Of a DNA stretch of 64,000 nucleotides, positions 36,801 to 48,820 are shown piece by piece. Numbering within the stretch: position 1 is the stretch's first letter; each line of letters starts with the position of its first letter. The notes under the pieces were generated by a model that did no database searches, was not told the origin of the DNA, and was given only the letters and a program-made list of their open reading frames with translations. A program made the translations under genes and the position numbers. This stretch comes from Pisaster brevispinus (Eukaryota; Echinodermata; Asteroidea; Forcipulatida; Asteriidae), in the NCBI GenBank assembly GCA_023634235.1, contig JAMKCF010000008.1, positions 15,053,627 to 15,117,626 on the forward strand, in the 5' to 3' direction.

Positions 36801-39437
36801 CCGACTCCTCGCCGCGAGAGTCTTTCCGCTTCGTGCTCGCAAAACTGCCTATCCAGCTTTACCCCCTATTAATTATCTAAGCACTGATATTAAAGGTGCA
36901 TTACAGGATTGGTTTTTGCTAACAAAACAGTTGCTGGCAGTGTAAGCACTTTATGTAATCCACCATATACATAAACTGACAAACCTGTAGAAGTTTGAGA
37001 TCGATCGGCCATCTGGGTCACGAGAAAATTGCATGAAATCATTTGAATATCCAGGCATGGTCCGGGCTTGCAAATTTCCCTGGATAGATTTTTGAATATC
37101 GCCCTCATGCGTTTCAGCACGGACAGATATAGACCTTTCTTTTGCAACGTCACAGCCCAAGTTTTTGCCAACCCAGGTTGGAAAACTATGGAAAGCCATC
37201 AAATGCAAAACAAAAACAGATATAGCTACAGTTTGTAACAACGTTACACAAATATTCAAAAAATAGTGCTGAATTCATTGGAAACAAAGCAACCGATCAT
37301 GGGAGGTATTTTATTTAATTAGAAGCTTGCCGAAAATGTTGAATTTGGTTAAAACATCTGTTAACACGATTGAATGTTTTACTAACATTCAGCGGTCCGT
37401 GCCAACCAGCGCGGTTTGTTTATCAACAATGGAAAGGTCTATACTCGTTCCTAATCGGGCTTTGGTGGCCGCCCCGTATGCGGTTGTTATTGAAAGGCCA
37501 CCGAAGGGTCATCCGCATAAATAATGAGGCTCTCTTTCATACGCGTACGGCACGTGTGTGGGCATGTGTGTTGCAAACAGCATGGAGGTATAGTTGCTAC
37601 CTCCGAGCTCCGTGCAATCAAGATGTTCATATGACTTTGTCGTTGTAAACTTGTTGAATACATTCGCAGGTTCGCGCGCGCCTTTTACCTGGAAAACACA
37701 AGTTTGGTGGATAAATGAAATCATAATCTGTGGAACCCTATATCGTACAAAACAGTCAAAAACGGTAAAATAATCCTGAATAATCTACCGGTACTCCTTC
37801 ATCATGTCATATTTATTTTACATTTCAGAAAACATTTTGCCACGTCATTTTGAGGGTTTTACGTCCATCCAGTCTTGGTCAATTTTGTATTGAGAAATTC
37901 CTAAAGTCTACCTGATTTCTGCAACCCGACGGCCGATTGCTTAGTCCAAAACGAATTTGGGAAGTGTACATCCTGACCAACACACTGCTCTAACAAATTT
38001 TGTGATTGGACAAGTTTTTCCAACATAATTTTTTAGTTGAAATTCAGACCAATGAAAAGTTATTTCACAGCTTAAAACAGCCGTTGCTACTAAAACGTCC
38101 GTGTCAAAACTTCCGTGGTGTCAACTCTAAAACTCCAACGCATTTTTCTAAAATGGTAAATTCATGCACTAATCGGAAGGTTTAACTGGACAAACTTATT
38201 TGAACAGAATCAATAACGTATACCCCTTCTTCTTGTAAACATTTTGTTCTATCTAGATAGTGTCACACATAAAAAAAAATAGCAAGACACATTTTGCTTC
38301 TCTTGAAAATTTGTCACTTGCTGCGTGTATGTTTTTTTGTGTGTGGCGATGACATGGACGGTACCACCAATGGTACAGGGTGGAATTGTCTGAGTACCAT
38401 TATTTAGCCACAGCGTTGCTCTTTTGTAGCGTTTAAATGTTCTGGAAAGTTAATTAAAATTTCACGAGTGATTTATTTTCAATAAAAAAAAAACAGTAAC
38501 ACGTCGCATTTTCCTTTCTGCATCGAATTGTTTGCATCAATAACGTGAGCGTTTTAAGTTACACGGAATTAAAACACCCCTGTCCGCACAATGGTATCTA
38601 TCACGAAACTGTTCAGACTGTACAGGCGCGCACGAACCACAATCGATGTGTGCGTGTACGCTGTATGGTATTTACGCGGGAAAATAAGTTTACATTTTTG
38701 TACACAACATCCGGCCAGACACAAACTACATGTACGTGCAGCGGTTCAACCGTGGGAAAATACACGAGTCTCATAAAAATAATTATTCCTTGTAAATGAA
38801 GGAAATTCATCCTTTGTGATTGTACTATCAATGAACTGAAGCGGTTCTACGTTTTTAGAGTTGCGCTTTTTGTTAGATAATTAATAACAACATGAATAAA
38901 TTCAAATATCACTGTCATGTTTGTTTCCATATACATTTTGTGTCGTTCACTCACGATAAAACAAGAGAGGGTCATTTACATAAACCTGACCATTTTGGAA
39001 TCAACCGGCCATAGACTAAAGTAAAGGAATTCAACACTGATTGTGAATGCTGCTTTAGTCTGTAACTGGCCCAAAACCGTGACTTTATTTTGTTACCCTC
39101 TCCATAAAGGGAGTTCTACCTCCATGCCCTCTCAATCATGAGCTCCTCCACTCATGAGCTCCTCAACTGTTTAGGACGCCCTGTTTAAAAAAAAATAATA
39201 GATCTTCCATTTTTGCTGATGGTCGATCTGTTCGGTTTCCAGATCCAGACCTGTAACCCGGCCGAAAGTGTGGTGAGTGCAGAATGTGTGGCCGGGGGTG
39301 TGTGTTTGTGTGACCGCGTTTAAGTTACTCTAGTTCCCTGACCAAATATTCCATGACGTTTCTTAAGACGGAGATTTTAGGGTCTTGGAGCCAGACTACG
39401 TTTAAGTGCACAACCTCGTATTCTTGGCTCACCTCCA
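33876..39437. other. Intergenic DNA left of the palindromes
   Basis: No gene is recognised. 36893-37080 contains 'aaggtgcattacaggattgg' and 'ttgagatcgatcggccatc', words shared with other dispersed repeats here. AT-rich simple tracts lie at 33941-33963 and 38483-38492. Open frames are short and undistinguished. Confidence 0.4.
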
Positions 39438-39651
39438 CGGCGGGTTAATTTGGTAACCAGATTGGCGCGGCGAAATCGATCATATTTCAGAACGACGTTT
39501 GCTGCGAACCTAGGAACCGACTGTTCGCGAATTATTTGCGTGTGCGGCGGGTTAATTTGGTAACCAGATTGGCGCGGCGAGATCGATCATATTTCAGAAC
39601 GACGTTTGCTGCGAACCTAGAAACCGACCGTTCGCGAATTATTTGCGTGTG
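39438..39651 (+). repeat. 107-bp tandem duplication beside IR1
   Basis: Two adjacent 107-bp units (39438-39544 and 39545-39651), each beginning 'cggcgggttaatttggtaac', differ at about three positions. The pair ends 46 bases before the outer end of palindrome IR1 and is not found at the other side of the palindromes. Confidence 0.9.
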
Positions 39652-40525
39652 CCGAATTGAGAGAAAAAATAACTATTATTGGTCGTGTGAGGGCAGTATC
39701 TACGAAATCGATTCAAAAAATTAATAAAACGCTCACTGAGCGATAAACTCCAAACGGGAAATTAGTTTTATTTATTTCTCATCAAATACGACATTTCAGA
39801 CAGAAATATTTCAAGGGATGTTTTCTACTATCATCATCATTAGACCGTGTAAGTTTTATGTAAATCTGTGATCTTAGACGATTTGTTTTCTTACCAATCC
39901 TGTAATGCTCCTTTAAGTGCATGCATTCCAACAAAATAATAATATCTGTGTAACCCTCGGAGCAGCCGAGGGGCGCGGGCGGGAGGACCAACTTCATGCA
40001 GGGGAATGCATGCAGGGGAAATATTGTTGAAGCGCCATGAGCGTCACTGAGTGACGGATTTGAGCGCTATATAAGAAGCCACTATTATTCATACTTGTTT
40101 TAATAACTACAAAATGTGTGGATCAATTTTGCTGATTGTTTTTTTGAACTACCCCGTAAACATCACTCTTTCATATACTTTAGTGATTTCTGGGTGGGTA
40201 AACTCAGAGGTTGACAAATAGTGTGGGATGGCAGATTAGTCTATATGGACCCATTATAATGTGCACAAAAAATCCTACTGTTAGTGGCCCAGCACATGAC
40301 ATCAAAGCATATGCAAATAATGCTGGACTATAACATCAGGCTATTATGGTGGTGGTAGTTGGGGGGGGGGGGGGTATATTAGATAATAGGTGCCATTCAT
40401 CTGTTCAGACCATAAGAACAAGAACGGTGCTTCCAAACACAGTTATTTACCCGTAATACAATCTCATCCGATCGCGCCCATTGGATCCAGCGTGTACTTT
40501 TTTTCCCGTGGCTGCTCGGAGGGGT

Positions 40526-41270
40526 TCTCAAATGATCGTATGAATGTCCAATACTGCAAGGGATCACCGTCAAATGTTAATAGTTCTGCTCGAGGCATTT
40601 GCATCACTTCAAACAAACGTTGCTGCTGCAGTTGATTTTGTTCCATTATTTGTGAGATGGATCCTTCGTCTACAGTAGGAGTGGCAGTCTCCATGTCGAC
40701 TTTCTGAACTTGAGGAACTGGATGAATTTCTGATGCAGACAAACTTTGGGGGAAATGTGTTTGGACACCATCACCTGTGGGCGTGCTGCTCACCGGTTCC
40801 ACCCTTTCATCAGAAATCTTAACATGTGGCACTGCAGATGCATCTAATGCTGACACATTTGGAGCAGGGTGATGGATATGTTGTATTTTTACTTCAGTGT
40901 CAGCACTATCATCACTCAATGTGTACACTTCTTCCTCTGCCTTAGCAATTGCCAACTTGGTGCTAAAGGACAACTGCACTTTCCTTTGACGTAGCTTTAA
41001 CTCTTCAAGTTCAAGGGCCTGTAACTGCTCTAAGGCTGCCTGCTCTGCTTCAATAGCAGCCTTCTTGGCAGCTGCTCTCTTTCGTGCTCTAACCACTGAA
41101 CTTGCCGTAGTACATGTAGTACTGACCTTTGACCCGCATTGACTTGCCGAGTCCTCTGGAACAATAAGTTCTTCATGGCTATGATGAACTGTATCTGACT
41201 CTTCTAAATCTGAATGGTTTTCACCAAGATGTGACGTTTCCTTTTGTACATTACTCATGTTGATGCCCAA
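40526..41270 (-). pseudogene. BEL/Pao gag N-terminal fragment
   Basis: The reading frame starts at 41270. It encodes an N-terminal Ser/Glu-rich stretch, then a charged Ala/Glu/Lys/Arg-rich helix likely to form a coiled coil. It then reaches TFDGDPLQYWTFIRSFEN, the characteristic start of the DUF1759-type gag domain of BEL/Pao elements. The frame then passes without a stop into palindrome sequence, adding about 19 unrelated residues before stopping at 40464. The capsid and nucleocapsid parts are absent, so it is a broken element fragment rather than a host gene. Confidence 0.8.
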
Positions 41271-41847
41271 TCTTGTTATAGCCTTGTCATTAAACTCATG
41301 TGGCGGTTGACGATTAACTTAAACTGACAGTGACACAGTTGACTTTCTTTTATAACACTATGACACGGTTTAATCTACAAACACAAAGGAAAAACAACAA
41401 TACTGATTGTAAGCATACAATTACATTTAGACAACTGTTCTCAATTATCATGTGCTATGGGTCTTTAACTATATAAGAACGTACTGTGTAGCCTGAATGC
41501 ATAAGTCAACATAAAGTGAAACCTTTCATTTATACCTTGATGATTCATAACAACATTGGCAACTAAAAATACCCTAAAGCGCTTCAGAATGTTCTTAATT
41601 ATTAACTGTAAATCTTATACTATCTGTGATTCTTATATTATCAAATTGAGATGTTAATTGCAACACTTACGACATTGGGCCTTCGTGAAACAGTTATCAA
41701 CAAAGTAAAACAGATGGCGCAGAATCCATGTGACTATCAAAAAATTAAATAAAAAGTAGAACTTCACAGTCCCTCGAGTAGCGCCCTCTATTGACCAAAA
41801 AGCTTCAGTAGAGTCTGCTAATAATAACTTGGCATACTGACCTAACA
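40526..41847 (-). mobile_element. Truncated BEL/Pao LTR retrotransposon, left arm only
   Basis: On the reverse strand it begins 'tgttaggtcagtatgcc' at 41847, a TG-initiated LTR end, immediately after sequence shared with the right arm. It runs through an LTR/leader region with a TATA-like 'tataaatgaa' and then a gag start. The insert stops abruptly at 40526, inside gag, where palindrome sequence resumes. Protease, reverse transcriptase, integrase and the 3' LTR are all missing. The LTR/leader boundary and primer-binding site could not be placed. Confidence 0.75.
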
Positions 41848-42724
41848 CTGGTGTCACAAGTGCGTTCACCCAGGATTAAAGGTGACTAAACCATGTTTTT
41901 TGGCATGGTTTGAAAGGGGCATAACTGGAGTTTCACAGTATTTGCCCCAAAATTTTGGGTTTTATTAAACAAACTAAAAAAACCGTGTCTTCTGACGACA
42001 CTGTTATGGCGGCGCAGGGTTTTAATGGAATCGATACAATTTCCAATGATTATTATCATTTTGAAAAACGAAAATCGAACCTCAACTTGAGTAAAGTGTT
42101 TATTAAAGGACTTTGTTTTTGTCTTAATATTATTCATAAGTTTACTGAACCGATCAAAATACTGTGTTATCGATGCTGGATGGATAGCGAGTTAATCTTT
42201 TTTGCTAACGTTTTTGACCCACATTTCAGGGTTGCAGACGGTATTCATATCTTGTGTGATCACAGGAAATAACCAAGATGTGAAAATTTGGGCTTAATTC
42301 GTTGTGTGAGTCAGGAGAAAATAGTGAAAAACCAAACACACCTCATCAGCATTGTAAACACACTTTTCTTTGATTTTGGCCGTAACAACCGAAATCAGCT
42401 GTTTGCTTTGGGGTTTTGTTCAGGTTCTCAGATAAAGTTTTCTCAAATATGACTTTATTTCAGAGGGATATATTTTACCCCAAATGTTCTAGTATGTGAA
42501 CTTCAAAATCAGCACGCTTTCAGAGTAAAGTTAAACAGATGTTTTATTCCTATACCAATCCTGTGTAATACATTTAAACCATCAACGCTCTCTGGGGAGT
42601 ATAAAGTATGTAGCGCACCAACAAGCTAAATCAATCACACAAGCTCCGCCCGCCTGTTTCAAAAGCGCACGTTTATAACGTTTGACTGACAGCCTTTAGC
42701 TGGAGCCCAAGCCACAGCAGTGGT

Positions 42725-44605
42725 AGTCTTGGTCCAAGACGTCACTATCTCATACTCGTAACGTAACGTGATAACCCTACAGAGGGCGCGCTTTTCTTCT
42801 TGAATTAATTTCGGTTGACGACTGTCTGTAGTAACGTCTTGGATATCTTGTTTAAGAAGGCGTGGCCAAGTTATTTCCATGAAGCATCAAGTCATGTTTT
42901 ATTCATATTAGTGACTAAAATGACAAGCTTGCAAGAAAAGCAAGATAAGAAAGATCACGAGGTCGTCGACACGATCGAGCATGATTGTATGCAGTATGCA
43001 CGCGCACTCACGTTTTGATTGACCATGACTTCTTAATCGCTATCAACGCACTAAGCAAGTGATTCTGAAATTACTCAAGCTAAATAATATGCTTGCAGTT
43101 GGTTAGGTTTATCGGTTGGTCATTGTTTAATGGACGTTTGAATCTTGTACATTGCCGATGTCTGCCATGTAATTTTAGAAAAGGTTATCTTTGCATCTAA
43201 ATTACGGTACTTATCATTCTACCATTCGACATGCCCTGAAAATAAACTGTTGGCATTAACAATTCTACTTTGTTTACTTTTACCTTTCTTTGCAACTACA
43301 CGAATGTAATGAGGACTTTTGTAATTTACTGCATCTTTTATATGTAGGCCTAATTCACAAAGAAAGAGGGGTGAACTCTAGATTGTTTTGATCATGTTCG
43401 TATGGCCATCACTCCAACATGCTACTTTCAACAGTATTTTATAAGTTGCTGCATATAAAGGAGCGTTTCAAATACCGGGCTGACCAGCGTCGTTGTCTCA
43501 GTGTGTGCGTGTTGCTCTTTGCGGTTTTGACTGGCTTTTCAAATACCGCGCGCCCTGTGCATAGATATGATGCACTGATCTCTATACCGACAAAATAGAG
43601 ATCAGTGATATGATGCAGTTTCCTTTGCAAGGTCAAAGTGCATAAATAAATGTAATACAATTTTAGCCAGCCTATTTTTTACCGTACATGTACATGTGTG
43701 TGGAAATTTATGTTCATGCGTTATCGTTTACCATTCCTTCATTCCTTCACTGTTCTTGTAAACCTTCAACAAACAAAGACTAAGTTAGCACTATACACGT
43801 TTGGTATATTGTCAAAGACCAGTATTCTCACTTGGCGTATCTCAACATTTATTATGCATAAAATAACAAATCTGTGAAAATTTAGGCTCAATGGTGGTCA
43901 TCGAAGTTGCTAGAAAATAATAAAGAAAAAACACCCTTGTTGCACAATGTGTGTGCTTTTAGATGCCTGAAAAAAAGGCTCCAGGCCTGAAGTCTTTCTC
44001 AGATTAATTTTTTTTAGTGAAATTACCCCTTTCTCAAAAACTACGTTACTCCAGAGGGAGTCGTTTCTCACAACGTTTTATACTATCAACAGCTCTCCTT
44101 TGCTCGTTACCAAGTAAGTTTTTATGCCAAAATATATTTTGAGTAGTGATTATTATAAACAAAAGGTAAGCAATTTCAGAATAATCTAGAGAATTTTTAA
44201 GTCCAAATCCTAACCCACTGTCAAGCTCTTTTCAGAATGCATTTTATTCACTTTATAATAATTCCTTGCGAGAAGGTAGTATACTTTTCGCCACACCATT
44301 CACAACAACGTTCCATAGCGAGCTAGCTGTTAGAAACACATGGCGAATCATGAATAATTCACGAAAAGGTGCAAACTCGATCGTTGATTGGCTTCCCCGG
44401 AAAGTCGGGGGAAAAACAATGAAACACTTCAGCACCCTCATACAAGATATCCAAGACCTTCGCGCAAGCTGGAAATCGAACCGAGGATAGTGACGCCCTC
44501 TATTGTTTGAATTGATCCATTTCGGTGCGAACTACCAACGATGGATAATAGTGGACTCATTCTGTTGTTCGAATTGATCCATGCGAAGGTCTTGGAACCA
44601 AGACT
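42725..44605. mobile_element. 1.88-kb non-autonomous TIR transposon with 11-bp TSD
   Basis: It is present only in the left IR1 arm. 'acagcagtggt' flanks it on both sides (42714-42724 and 44606-44616), while the right arm has a single uninterrupted copy near 47580-47590. Its ends are 'agtcttggtccaagac' and 'gtcttggaaccaagact', near reverse complements that are themselves internally palindromic. Further inverted pairs occur at about 42838-42855 and 44447-44464. An 11-bp duplication suits Mutator-like elements (9-11 bp). No transposase is visible, so it would need one supplied in trans. Confidence 0.85.
43810..44165. repeat. MITE nested inside the 1.88-kb element
   Basis: It contains 'tctgtgaaaatttaggctca', 'aaaaactacgttactccaga' and 'ttaccaagtaagtttttatg', landmarks shared with copies near 10.6 kb and 13.8 kb. 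Its presence explains part of the host element's length. Confidence 0.6.
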
Positions 44606-45409
44606 ACAGCAGTGGTTCGGCCGCGTGGTCATTACTACCGATCCTGTAGATACATTCCGACTTCCTTAACCGAATACCCGGGACAGAATTTAAAAAATAG
44701 CTTTCCGGAAAGCTCACATCCCCGCTACCGAGAAGGGAGAAAACACAGAGAAGTGGCTTTGAGGAAGAGTGATATTTTTCTTTAGAATAAGCTGAATTCT
44801 TAGTCTCTATAGTTATCTGGGAAATCTGTGAATAACTTTAATACCCCGAACAAGTTGAACCATAATAAGTACCTAGAGCCTAAATTAGTTTCATGATGAA
44901 TGAGCTTTGGCGGTTTAGCACATTCCAGTTAAAACGCTCACTTTTGTAGCTCACCTCAAATACTGTGAAAACAATCCACAAGTGTCCTTCGAAAGGCCAT
45001 TAGAGTATAAAATAATTATGTAAAGTACAAAACCAACATTCAAAATCACAAATTGGTGTGGGGGTAACGCCTACATTTTTTCCTATTTTACTTGTTTATT
45101 TATGTGCTTATTATTTATTACGTAATTTTAAAAAAGAAGAAGATCGGCCTATATCTTAACTGGCAATTACATTCAATAAACCTTTTGCAAGGTAGACTTT
45201 GAGTAATGTCTGGTTAGGCATATGTATATATGACTCAAATGTGCTTTGTCACCTTGTGCGGGCAAGTTTTTGTAGGGCAACCTGCAGATGGACAAATGTC
45301 CCTTCACGGTGAACCAGGAGCCTACTGGTCAGAGGCACGCACTGTGGAAACAAACCTTCCGTGGTCCACCTTGGCCCCACGTATTAACCCCAGTTATGGT
45401 GGCCTAAAT

Positions 45410-45496
45410 GTCACGTTTTATTTGCTGACTATTAGTAAATAACTCTCTATTCGAAATTCTAAGGGGATGATTTTAACAACTGTGCTTTATTGTTTA
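45410..45496 (+). repeat. 87-bp direct repeat, copy 1
   Basis: It starts 'gtcacgttttatttgctgac', immediately at the inner end of the left arm, and is identical by eye to 48734-48820 in the same orientation. Confidence 0.9.
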
Positions 45497-46182
45497 TTTT
45501 AGAGTGTGGGCACCTTCCTCATCTCATCCGGCACGTTGTCAATTAATGTCCACCAGTTTCAAATTTCAGACAATGGAGGAAACAAAAGGGTGTCAGTCAG
45601 ACGGAAGTTGCTTCAGTTCCTTGTTAGTGTGATGTAATTTCTAGCAGTCTGGGCCGTTATAAACACAGTGGCAAACTGACATTGCATTTATGCATTAAAC
45701 CCAGACCTCAACTTTGACTTTGCTCAACATTCAACTATTACCTATAATGTAGCTAACGTAGTAATAACATTGTATAGTACAAGCGATACCGAAATCATAA
45801 ATCTAAATCTAATACAGATAAGACTATAAGAGCGAAATCCTTGGGCCTGGGTTGCAACTTCTCGACCGTTAATTGTTTGTTATTAGGTCTTGCGGTGCGG
45901 AAGGGGTGCCCTGTGTCGGGAACTTGCTCAACAACGGGACGAGCCATCGACTCTCTTCCGGCTCTGTGCACTTATTCACAAGCCTCGAACTGCACCGATT
46001 AGTGCTAATATCAGAGCGATAACTTGTTGATTTCCGAAACAAAGTAACAATTCGAGATTATTCAAATCATAACCTAATAATTTATGATTATTCAATATTC
46101 CCCCTATTGAATCAGTTGAACAGTTAGGCAAACTATTGTAATAAACATAACTCTCCCCCCAAAAACAAAATATTTACAATTA

Positions 46183-46262
46183 TAATAACAACAACAACAA
46201 CAACATCGACGACAACAACGACAACAACAACGACAACAATAACAACAACAACAACAACAACC
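46183..46262 (+). repeat. (CAA)n microsatellite in IR1 spacer
   Basis: Imperfect 'aac' and 'gac' triplets. The reverse strand encodes a spurious Cys-rich run. Confidence 0.85.
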
Positions 46263-46410
46263 AAAAAAAACCAAAAAAAACCCAGTAACACTAGCAACAA
46301 CAACAAAGTCAATCAAATTGTATAACTCGATCGAGGATTCCGAAGTATGTAAAGCCCAGCGACTGAAATTGCTGTAATTTTGTAACAAAACCTTTTGATG
46401 AATGTGGGTC

Positions 46411-46458
46411 AGGTGACGCCTGTGGACAGGTGTGGACGCCTGTGGACAGGTGTGGACG
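46411..46458 (+). repeat. 20-bp tandem duplication
   Basis: Two copies of 'gacgcctgtggacaggtgtg' and the start of a third, ending about 10 bases before the right arm begins. Confidence 0.85.
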
Positions 46459-46788
46459 CCACATGAGATTTAGGCCACCATAACTGGGGTTAATACGTGG
46501 GGCCAAGGTGGACCACATAAGGTTTGTTTCCACAGTGCGTGCCTCTGACCAGTAGGCTCCTGGTTCACCGTGAAGGGACATTTGTTCATCTGTAGGTTAC
46601 CCTACAAAAACTTGCCCCGCACAAGGTGACAAAGCACATTTGAGTCATACATATGCCTAACCAGACATTACTCAAAGTCTACCGTGCAAAAGGCTTATTG
46701 AATGTAATTGCCCAATAAGATATAGGCCGATCTTTTTTTTATTTATTACATAAAAAATAAAAAAGCACATAAATAAACAAGTAAAATA

Positions 46789-47100
46789 CAACCTCGTCCC
46801 CATGGTTTACTTTATTTCCAACCATGTTTGTAAATAGTAAACCCTGGGATGGAAACTCCTCACTTGGACCCTGATTGGACAACAACATTACATTAGCACA
46901 TGTACATGTTTCCAATACATACAAGCTACTAAATCTGGTACCGGACCACGAGACTATGGCGAAGATATGAATTTCGATATGCAGCCAGACTATTCTAATT
47001 TGCATACGTATCCAAAATTTTTGGATATGCAAATGTTCCAATACCAGGGTGAGAGAGCAGTCAACCTCGTACTGCTCGACACACCCTGGGGAAGAGGTTG
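46789..47100. repeat. 312-bp MITE with 9-bp TSD, right arm only
   Basis: The ends 'caacctcgtcccc' and 'ggggaagaggttg' are inverted repeats. 'agtaaaata' flanks it at 46780-46788 and 47101-47109. The left arm shows the empty site, one copy as its complement at 45084-45092. A 9-bp duplication suits a Mutator-like family. Confidence 0.9.
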
Positions 47101-47659
47101 AGTAAAATAGGAAAACAATGTAGGCGTTACCCCCACACCGATTTGTGATTTTGAATGTTGGTTTTGTACTTTACATAATTATTTTATACTCTAATGGCCT
47201 TTCGAAGGGCCCTTGTGGATTGTTTTCACAGTATTTGAGGTGAGCTACAAAAGTGAGCGTTTTAACTGGAATGTGCTAAACCGCCAAAGCTCATTCATCA
47301 GGAAACTAATCTAGGCTCTAGGTACATATTATGGTTCAACTTGTTCGGGGTATTAAAGTTATTCACAGATTTCCCAGATAACTATAGAGACTAAGAATTC
47401 AGCTTATTCTAAAGAAAAATATCACTCTTCCTCAAAGCCACTTCTCTGTGTTTTCTCTCTTCTTGGTAGCGGGGATGTGAGCTTTCCGGAAAGCGATTTT
47501 TAAAACTCTGTCCCGGGGGTATTCGGTTAAGGAAGTCGGAATGTATCTACAGGATCGGTAGTAATGATCGTGCGGCCCAACCACTGCTGTGGCTTGGGCT
47601 CCAGCTAAAGGCTGTCGGTCAAACGTTATAAACGTGCGCTTTCGAAACAGGCGGGCGGA

Positions 47660-47790
47660 GCTTGCAAGCCAAAGCCTTGACTCATAATTACTTCTCTTCA
47701 CCCAGGGGTAAATGGGTATCTGTGATGAGGGCAGAGATGGTTCTTGTGATTGATTTAGCTTGTTGGTGCGCTACATACTTTATACTCCCC
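47660..47790 (+). repeat. SINE body remnant in the palindrome
   Basis: 'cataattacttctcttcacc' and 'ttgatttagcttgttggtgc' follow the order of SINE bodies at 3690-3780 and 59170-59260. The left arm keeps the distal part but lacks about 82 bases present here, so the left copy was probably deleted internally. Confidence 0.6.
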
Positions 47791-48532
47791 AGAGAGCGTT
47801 GATGGTTTTAATGTATTACACAGGATTGGTATAGGAATAAAACATCTGTTTAACTTTACTCTGAAAGCGTGCTGATTTTGAAGTTCACATACTAGAACAT
47901 TTGGGGTAAAATATATCCCTCTGAAATAAAGTCATATTTGAGAAAACTTTATCTGAGAACCTGAACCCCAAAGCAAACAGCTGATTTCGGTTGTTACGGC
48001 CAAAATCAAAGAAAAGTGTGTTTACAATGCTGATGAGGTGTGTTTGGTTTTTCACTATTTTCTCTCTGACTCACACAACGAATTAAGCCCAAATTTTCAC
48101 ATCTTGGTTATTTCCTGTGATCACACAAGATATGAATACCGTCTGCAACCCTGAAATGTGGGTCAAAAACGTTAGCAAAAAAGATTAACTCGCTATCCAT
48201 CCAGCATCGATAACACAGTATTTTGATCGGTTCAGTAAACTTATGAATAATATTAAGACAAAAACAAAGTCCTTTAATAAACACTTTACTCAAGTTGAGG
48301 TTCGATTTTCGTTTTTCAAAATGATAATAATCATTGGAAATTGTATCGATTCCATTAAAACCCTGCGCCGCCATAACAGTGTCGTCAGAAGACACGGTTT
48401 TTTTAGTTTGTTTAATAAAACCCAAAATTTTGGGGCAAATACTGTGAAACTCCAGTTATGCCCCTTTCAAACCATGCCAAAAAACATGGTTTAGTCACCT
48501 TTAATCCTGGGTGAACACACTTGTGACACCAG

Positions 48533-48819
48533 CCTTGACAAAAGGCAGCCTTAGTCATCGCCCCATTAGTTTACACTGTTAACACATTCCTTCGTGTCTG
48601 AGCCACCAGCCTCTTAGTCAAAACAATGAATACACTTGTCTGGGGTGGGGGTTTTCTCGGGTTAGAGGAACTAGTGCGAGACCTGACAACATGAAGGGCA
48701 AACTTCCCGGTGGAGCGTTTGGTTTGTGACGTTGTCACGTTTTATTTGCTGACTATTAGTAAATAACTCTCTATTCGAAATTCTAAGGGGATGATTTTAA
48801 CAACTGTGCTTTATTGTTT
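48533..48819. other. Right-arm-specific segment
   Basis: It occupies the position where the left arm has the BEL/Pao fragment. The first ~200 bases match nothing else seen here. The last ~86 are the second copy of the IR1-spacer direct repeat. Confidence 0.75.
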
Positions 48820-48820
48820 A
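48734..48820 (+). repeat. 87-bp direct repeat, copy 2
   Basis: Identical by eye to 45410-45496. It joins directly to palindrome sequence at 48820. Confidence 0.9.

Larger units (their letters stand above)
45410..46467. other. Spacer (loop) of IR1
   Basis: It is single-copy relative to the arms except for its first 87 bases, which recur at 48734-48820. It holds a (CAA/CGA)n tract and a 20-bp tandem duplication next to the right arm. No gene is recognised. Confidence 0.75.

Noticed and set aside
41955..42272. 105-codon frame identical in both IR1 arms, considered as a gene
   Set aside because: Identity is explained by the palindrome itself. The antisense strand is equally open, and no domain or start context supports a protein.
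46309..46581. Open frame with a ~40-residue block (MSLHGEPGAYWSEARTV...) shared with 45230-45442, considered as a conserved exon
   Set aside because: The similarity comes from the IR1 inverted arms. No domain was recognised and no splice sites bound it.
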